Assembly: GCA_003486285.1 (NCBI GenBank)
Contig: DNGH01000044.1
Span: 1-10,119 of the forward strand
Source of the DNA: Actinomycetota bacterium
Lineage (GTDB): Bacteria; Actinomycetota; Acidimicrobiia; Spongiisociales; UBA11373
Reading direction: 5' to 3'
Length of the DNA: 10,119 nucleotides
This document shows, piece after piece, positions 7,128-10,119 of this stretch; position 1 is the first letter of the stretch, and the number at the start of each line of letters is the position of its first letter. The notes below the pieces were generated by a model. That model was given only the letters and a program-made list of their open reading frames with translations. It ran no database searches and was not told the origin of the DNA. Both the position numbers and the translations under genes were made by a program.

Positions 7128-7144
7128 CTAGTGCCTAGTGCCTA
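7128..7144. repeat. 7-bp tandem repeat (CTAGTGC)2 CTA forming triple stops
   Basis: Two exact copies of CTAGTGC and a third partial copy overlap the stop codon of the gene at 7142. Read on the minus strand they give TAG three times at 7-base steps, hence one stop in each reading frame. Confidence 0.8.
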
Positions 7145-7738
7145 CCCCGCGATGGTGGAGGTGGTCGACGGGGTCGTGGCCGTCTCCCGGATGGCGGCGA
7201 TGGCATCGAGCACCTCGTCCATCGCAACGGCGAACTCGGCGGCGGCGGTGCGGCGCAGGGTGCCGTCGTCGGGGGCGTCGAGGCCCACCACGATGTCGCC
7301 CACCTTGGCGGACAGGTCGGAGACCTCGAGGACCAGCGCTACATGTCCTGCCGCCAGCCCGGGTGGGACGTTGGCGACCTCGGTGACCGCGTTCTCCCAG
7401 TCGTCCAGGTCGGTCTGCACCTCGAGGAACTTGGTCTTGGCCTCGGCGAAGGTGATCGCCCGGCCGTCCCAATCCGTGTTGATCTCGGCCACCTCGGTCT
7501 TGTAGGCCGTCGCCTGGTTCTCGAAGATGTCCAGGGTCACCAGGAACGCCGCGATCTCCGGAGGCAGGCTCGACGTGGTGCTGGTCCCGTCGGTGGGGAA
7601 GGGCGGATTGGCGTCGCTGGTCCCGGTGGGGTCGCTCGACGGCTCCAGGCTGTTCACGAAGGTGTAGGTGAGTACCACCATCGCCACGACGATGACGGGC
7701 AGGATCCAGCGGCCGTGTCTGGGATCGACGGTTTCCAC
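7142..7738 (-). CDS. Single-pass membrane protein of unknown function
   Basis: As annotated, the product has 198 residues: a short cytoplasmic N-terminus (R7, R10), one membrane helix at about 11-28, a Ser/Thr/Pro-rich linker at 30-60 and an outer domain of about 120 residues. That domain is acidic and looks helical (E-I-A-A-F-L-V-T-L-D-I-F-E-N-Q-A-T near 61-77 onward). It has no cysteine and ends in a Thr/Ser-rich tail. No family was recognised. GTG at 7738 is preferred because TACCGT lies exactly 7 bases upstream, a leaderless arrangement. The alternative GTG at 7777 would add 13 residues and has GAGG directly abutting it, which is too close. The gene is divergent from the pteridine-reductase gene and could be co-transcribed with the membrane-protein gene ending at 6016. 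Confidence 0.7.
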   Translation of the reverse strand: METVDPRHGRWILPVIVVAMVVLTYTFVNSLEPSSDPTGTSDANPPFPTDGTSTTSSLPPEIAAFLVTLDIFENQATAYKTEVAEINTDWDGRAITFAEAKTKFLEVQTDLDDWENAVTEVANVPPGLAAGHVALVLEVSDLSAKVGDIVVGLDAPDDGTLRRTAAAEFAVAMDEVLDAIAAIRETATTPSTTSTIAG

Positions 7739-7745
7739 GGCTGAA

Positions 7746-7751
7746 ACGGTA
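7746..7751 (-). promoter_or_regulatory. Putative leaderless -10 box (TACCGT)
   Basis: On the minus strand TACCGT, then TTCAGCC, then GTG at 7738. The 7-base gap matches leaderless promoters of actinobacteria, where transcription begins at the start codon. This supports the shorter start of the single-pass membrane protein. Confidence 0.45.
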
Positions 7752-7790
7752 GTCGCCGCTGCACTTTGGGTCGGCACCCTCGGCCCGGGC

Positions 7791-7796
7791 TAGCCT
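7791..7796 (+). promoter_or_regulatory. Putative leaderless -10 box (TAGCCT) of the reductase gene
   Basis: TAGCCT is followed by seven bases (CGCCGGG) and then ATG at 7804, with no room for a normal leader and ribosome site. It sits in the palindrome GGCTAGCC (7788-7795). No clear -35 box was found. Confidence 0.5.
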
Positions 7797-7803
7797 CGCC
7801 GGG

Positions 7804-8526
7804 ATGGAATTGCGCGGCGCCACTGCGCTCGTCACCGGTGCGGCGCATCGGGTGGGACGGGCCATCGCCCTCGGCCTGGCGGGGGCCGGTTCCAACGTGG
7901 TGCTCCACTTCCACTCTTCGGCGGACGCCGCCGGCGCCACGGCGCAGGAGATTCGAGCCCTTGGGGTCGAGGCTGCGACCATCGGCGGCGACCTTGGCGA
8001 CGACCCCGCCGCGGTCTTCGCCGCCTGTGGCGAGCTGGGTCCGGTCCGGATCCTGGTCAACAACGCCGCCTTGTTCCCCGACGACCGTCTCGCCGATGTC
8101 TCCCGTGCCGCCTGGGAGCAGACCCTTGCGGTGAACCTGACGGCACCGGTGTTCCTGACGCAGGCCTTTGCCCGGGCTCTTCCGGAGGGGGTCGACGGTG
8201 CGGTGGTGAACGTCACCGACTGGCGCACCCAGCGCCCCTACCCCAGCCACTTCTCCTACACCGTCGCCAAGGGGGGCCTCGACACCTTCACCCGGGCCGC
8301 CGCCGAGGCGTTGGCACCCCGCATCCGGGTGAACGCGGTGGCACTGGGGGCGATCCTGCCGCCACCCGGCAAGGACTCGGCGTATCTCAAGGAACTGGCC
8401 CAGGAGATCCCGATGCGACGGGTCGGTGGCACCGATCCCGTGGTGGCGGCGGTCCTTTCCCTCCTCGCCAACGATTTCGTGACGGGCGAGATACTGCGGG
8501 TGGATGGCGGGGCGCATCTGAGGTGA
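7804..8526 (+). CDS. Pteridine-reductase-type SDR (PTR1/FolM-like)
   Basis: This 240-residue classical SDR begins T-G-A-A-H-R-V-G at 11-18, fitting the T-G-x3-R-x-G NADPH loop of pteridine reductases rather than the usual T-G-x3-G-x-G. N-N-A-A lies at 86-89 and V-N-L-T-A-P-V-F-L-T-Q-A-F-A at 110-123. The catalytic region has Asp139, then Tyr152-x3-Lys156. Ser is replaced by Asp thirteen residues before the Tyr, the same spacing as Asp181/Tyr194/Lys198 of Leishmania PTR1. The likely role is NADPH-dependent reduction of dihydropterin or dihydrofolate. Standing just before folB and folKE strongly supports a pterin role. E. coli FolM (dihydromonapterin reductase) is the nearest bacterial functional model. 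It ends with the usual V-D-G-G-A motif. The start is fixed by the leaderless promoter 7 bases upstream. A general 3-oxoacyl reductase is less likely given the Asp and Arg. Confidence 0.85.
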   Translation: MELRGATALVTGAAHRVGRAIALGLAGAGSNVVLHFHSSADAAGATAQEIRALGVEAATIGGDLGDDPAAVFAACGELGPVRILVNNAALFPDDRLADVSRAAWEQTLAVNLTAPVFLTQAFARALPEGVDGAVVNVTDWRTQRPYPSHFSYTVAKGGLDTFTRAAAEALAPRIRVNAVALGAILPPPGKDSAYLKELAQEIPMRRVGGTDPVVAAVLSLLANDFVTGEILRVDGGAHLR

Positions 8527-8528
8527 GA

Positions 8529-8556
8529 GCTGCCCGCTACCGGCTGCCCGCTACCC
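8529..8556. repeat. 14-bp tandem repeat made of heptamers GCTGCCC-GCTACC(G/C)
   Basis: Two copies (8529-8542 and 8543-8556) differ only at the last base. Each is two related heptamers, GCTGCCC and GCTACCG/C. The array begins right after the reductase stop and faces an inverted array at 8592-8619; CCCGCCAG at its inner end pairs with CTGGCGGG at 8589-8596. Confidence 0.8.
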
Positions 8557-8591
8557 GCCAGATCGCGTCATGTGCCTCGTGGTGTGTTCTG

Positions 8592-8619
8592 GCGGGCGAC
8601 GGGTAGCGGGCGACGGGTA
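8592..8619. repeat. Perfect 14-bp tandem repeat (GCGGGCGACGGGTA)2 before folB
   Basis: Two exact copies lie at 8592-8605 and 8606-8619. They are built from alternating heptamers GGGCGAC and GGGTAGC and are an imperfect inverse of the array at 8529-8556. The last GGGTAGC supplies part of the folB -10 box. Confidence 0.85.
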
Positions 8620-8623
8620 GCCT
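8618..8623 (+). promoter_or_regulatory. Putative leaderless -10 box (TAGCCT) of folB
   Basis: TAGCCT is followed by six bases (CCCGCC) and GTG at 8630, again a leaderless layout. Its first three bases come from the last repeat copy. This predicts a promoter for folB-folKE separate from that of the reductase gene. Confidence 0.5.
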
Positions 8624-8629
8624 CCCGCC

Positions 8630-8992
8630 GTGGACCAGATCTTCATTCGCGACCTCCGCGTGCGCGCGATCGTCGGCATCAATCCTGAGGAGCGCACCAC
8701 TCCACAGGAGGTGTTGGTCAATGTGACCATGTGGGTCGATCTGCGGCCGGCGGCCCGGAGCGACGACATCGCCGATGCGGTCAACTACCGCACCGTGGCG
8801 AAGGCGATCATCGCCCACATCGAACAGGGCTCGCCGATGTTGGTGGAACGCCTCGTCACCGAGATCGCGGCGATCTGCCTCGGCGCCGATGAACGGGTGG
8901 CCGAAGTCGAGGTCGAGGTGGAGAAGCCGGGGGCACTGCGTTTTGCCGACTCGGTGGGCGTGCGGATCCATCGCCGCCGGGGTGAAGCGTGA
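8630..8992 (+). CDS. folB: Dihydroneopterin aldolase
   Basis: The 120-residue product is of normal length for FolB, which converts 7,8-dihydroneopterin to 6-hydroxymethyl-dihydropterin and glycolaldehyde in the cytoplasm, as a homo-octamer in characterised members. The N-terminus I-F-I-R-D-L-R-V-R-A-I-V-G-I at 4-17 is typical. S-D-D-I-A-D-A-V-N-Y at 44-53 holds the conserved Tyr53, L-V-E-R-L at 71-75 the substrate-binding Glu73, and E-K-P-G-A at 98-102 the catalytic Lys99. Glu21 aligns with Glu21 of E. coli FolB, to which this resembles more than to the S. aureus enzyme. GTG at 8630 is set by the conserved N-terminus and the leaderless -10 box. The stop overlaps the folKE start by 4 bases (GTGA). 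The related epimerase FolX is an alternative, but the folKE neighbour favours FolB. Confidence 0.92.
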   Translation: MDQIFIRDLRVRAIVGINPEERTTPQEVLVNVTMWVDLRPAARSDDIADAVNYRTVAKAIIAHIEQGSPMLVERLVTEIAAICLGADERVAEVEVEVEKPGALRFADSVGVRIHRRRGEA

Positions 8993-10089
8993 CCCGGGCG
9001 ATCCTCGCGCTGGGCAGCAACATCGATCCCGAGCGCAATCTGCCCATGGCGTTCTCCCGCCTGCGCCGCCAACCCGGGATCACGGTGCTGGTGCAGAGTT
9101 CCTGTTACCGGTCACCTGCCGTGGGCGGCACCGGTCCCGAATTTCTCAACGCCGCCGCCCTCATCGCCACCCGGTTCGACCCTGCCGCCCTGCGCGAGGT
9201 GCTGCGGGGCATCGAGGCCGCGATGGGGCGGGTGCGCAGCGACGACCGCAATGCCCCTCGCCCCATCGACCTCGACATCCTGTTCTACGAGGGCTTCTCG
9301 GGGGAGGTGGAGGGGACCAGGATCCCCGATCCCGATGTGGCCAAGTACGCCCACCTGGCAGTACCCGCCGCCGACGTCGCCCCGGACTGGGAATACCCCG
9401 GCACCGGGGCGGTTCTGAAGAGCATCGCTGCCGGATTCCGCAACGACATCGAGGTGTGCATGCCGACCGAGATCACCCGCAGCACCGGCCACTACGCCAC
9501 CGAGCAAGGGATGGAGGCCGTCGCCGGCGAGGTCTACGACCCCGAGTTCGAGGCCACCGTCCGCGGCATGCTCGTCCAGTTGGGCGAGGATCCGACCCGG
9601 GAAGGACTGGCGCGCACCCCACTGCGCGTCGCCAAGGCGATGGACTTCCTCACCTCCGGGTACAACGGGTCACTGGAGGACGTCGTCAACAACGCCATCT
9701 TCGAGTCCGACGCCGACGAGATGGTCCTGGTGAAGGACGTCGAGTTCTACTCCCTGTGCGAGCACCACATGCTTCCCTTCTTCGGGAAGGCGCACGTGGC
9801 CTATCTGCCCAACAAGAAGATCATCGGCCTCAGCAAGATCGCTCGCATCGTCGACCTCTATGCCCGCCGCCTTCAGGTGCAGGAACGTCTCACCAACCAG
9901 ATCGCCGACGCCGTCGAGGAGGTGCTCAGCCCGCACGGTGTCGCCGTGGTGATGGAGGGCAGCCACTTCTGCATGATGATGCGCGGCGTCCAAAAGCAGG
10001 GTTCGTCGATGGTGACCTCGGCGATGCGCGGCGGCTTCCGGACGAGCTCGCTGACGCGTGGCGAGTTCCTGGATCTGATCAGGGATTAG
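8989..10089 (+). CDS. folKE: Bifunctional HPPK / GTP cyclohydrolase I (FolK-FolE fusion)
   Basis: The single 366-residue chain carries two folate enzymes. Residues 1-155 form the HPPK domain: L-G-S-N at 8-11, F-L-N-A-A at 52-56 and P-R-P-I-D-L-D-I-L at 90-98 with Mg-binding Asp94 and Asp96. It would pyrophosphorylate 6-hydroxymethyl-dihydropterin. Residues 183-366 form GTP cyclohydrolase I: G-E-D-P-x-R-E-G-L at 199-207, T-P-x-R-V at 210-214, C-E-H-H at 257-260 and H-F-C-M at 326-329. The expected zinc ligands Cys257, His260 and Cys328 are present, as is Q-V-Q-E-R-L-T at 296-302. The reading frame runs through without a break. The order folB-folKE and the fusion resemble Lactococcus lactis, where FolKE is known. 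The second HPPK loop (113-126) lacks the usual His and Arg. GTG at 8989 overlaps the folB stop; the start is fixed by the conserved A-L-G-S-N. Confidence 0.93.
   Translation: MTRAILALGSNIDPERNLPMAFSRLRRQPGITVLVQSSCYRSPAVGGTGPEFLNAAALIATRFDPAALREVLRGIEAAMGRVRSDDRNAPRPIDLDILFYEGFSGEVEGTRIPDPDVAKYAHLAVPAADVAPDWEYPGTGAVLKSIAAGFRNDIEVCMPTEITRSTGHYATEQGMEAVAGEVYDPEFEATVRGMLVQLGEDPTREGLARTPLRVAKAMDFLTSGYNGSLEDVVNNAIFESDADEMVLVKDVEFYSLCEHHMLPFFGKAHVAYLPNKKIIGLSKIARIVDLYARRLQVQERLTNQIADAVEEVLSPHGVAVVMEGSHFCMMMRGVQKQGSSMVTSAMRGGFRTSSLTRGEFLDLIRD
9451..9456 (+). promoter_or_regulatory. Possible internal ribosome site for free FolE
   Basis: GAGGTG, a good match to the anti-Shine-Dalgarno sequence, lies 3 bases before ATG at 9460 (5 bases if only GAGG pairs). 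This is in frame in the linker between the HPPK and cyclohydrolase domains. Starting there would give a 209-residue FolE, close to the length of free-standing enzymes. Confidence 0.3.
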
Positions 10090-10097
10090 GGGTTATT

Positions 10098-10118
10098 ACT
10101 CCCGCCTTGTGGGGGAGT
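10098..10118 (+). terminator. Possible terminator stem after folKE
   Basis: ACTCCC (10098-10103) pairs with GGGAGT (10113-10118) across a 9-base loop, starting 9 bases after the stop codon. The window ends here, so a following T-run cannot be seen. The stem is short, and the site may be something else. Confidence 0.3.
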
Positions 10119-10119
10119 C

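Noticed and set aside
7778..7803. GTG at 7777 as the start of the single-pass membrane protein
   Set aside because: A GAGG directly abuts the codon, too close to work as a ribosome site, and only 26 bases would separate the divergent starts; GTG 7738 has a leaderless box at the right distance.
7128..8228. Minus-strand open frame of 366 codons across the reductase gene and the single-pass membrane protein gene
   Set aside because: It is out of frame with both real genes, its product is Arg/Ala/Pro-rich without motifs, and it runs across the divergent promoter region.
8554..8596. 8-base stem with a 27-base loop as a Rho-independent terminator of the reductase gene
   Set aside because: There is no T-run after the stem, the loop is long, and the right arm merges into the folB promoter; a repeat structure explains it better.
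1..10119. tRNA genes, CRISPR array, insertion sequence, phage or toxin-antitoxin genes
   Set aside because: No cloverleaf-like sequence, regularly spaced long repeats, transposase or integrase motifs were seen, and the gaps between genes are all under about 120 bases.

Overview
The window is strongly GC-rich. It uses GTG as well as ATG starts, has tightly overlapping genes, and shows several likely leaderless promoters (a TANNNT hexamer 6-7 bases before the start codon). This points to a high-GC actinobacterium. A deep-branching class such as Acidimicrobiia is a guess from overall style, not something the sequence proves. No phage, IS, integrase, CRISPR, rRNA or tRNA was seen, and no gene-free stretch exceeds about 120 bases.

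Left part (1-5420): the edge of a surface-polysaccharide locus. A plus-strand Wzx/PST-type flippase, cut at the window's left edge, ends back-to-back with a minus-strand four-gene operon. In transcription order (5420 down to 1164) the operon encodes an RmlD-like 4-reductase, a CapE/FnlA-like UDP-GlcNAc 4,6-dehydratase, a CapG/FnlC-like UDP-HexNAc 2-epimerase and a WbuB-like GT4 glycosyltransferase. Junction overlaps of 4, 4 and 1 bases suggest translational coupling. Together the first three should make a UDP-N-acetyl-L-6-deoxyhexosamine. The RmlD-type reductase, rather than a CapF/FnlB type with a cupin domain, favours L-QuiNAc over L-FucNAc. The fourth gene would attach the sugar to the lipid-linked repeat unit.

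Middle part (5421-7738): three envelope proteins of unknown function. These are a small plus-strand lipoprotein divergent from the sugar operon, a minus-strand secreted/membrane protein with a conspicuous W-H-D-H-R-T-H-W motif, and a minus-strand single-pass membrane protein. The spacer between the last two carries two 7-bp tandem duplications, one of which places TAG stops in all three frames.

Right part (7804-10089): pterin/folate synthesis on the plus strand. A pteridine-reductase-type SDR (catalytic Asp in place of Ser) is followed, after a spacer of inverted heptamer arrays, by folB and a fused folK-folE gene. The fusion would put GTP cyclohydrolase I (first step) and HPPK (pyrophosphokinase step) on one chain, with FolB catalysing the aldolase step between them; folB and the fusion overlap by 4 bases. 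A possible internal ribosome site could also yield free FolE.

The most interesting points are the FolK-FolE fusion with its unusual HPPK loop and possible internal start, the PTR1-like reductase beside it, the heptamer-based intergenic repeats that overlap promoter and stop signals, and the shared TAG(C/G)CTC promoter element. Nothing here convincingly amounts to a wholly new multi-gene system.
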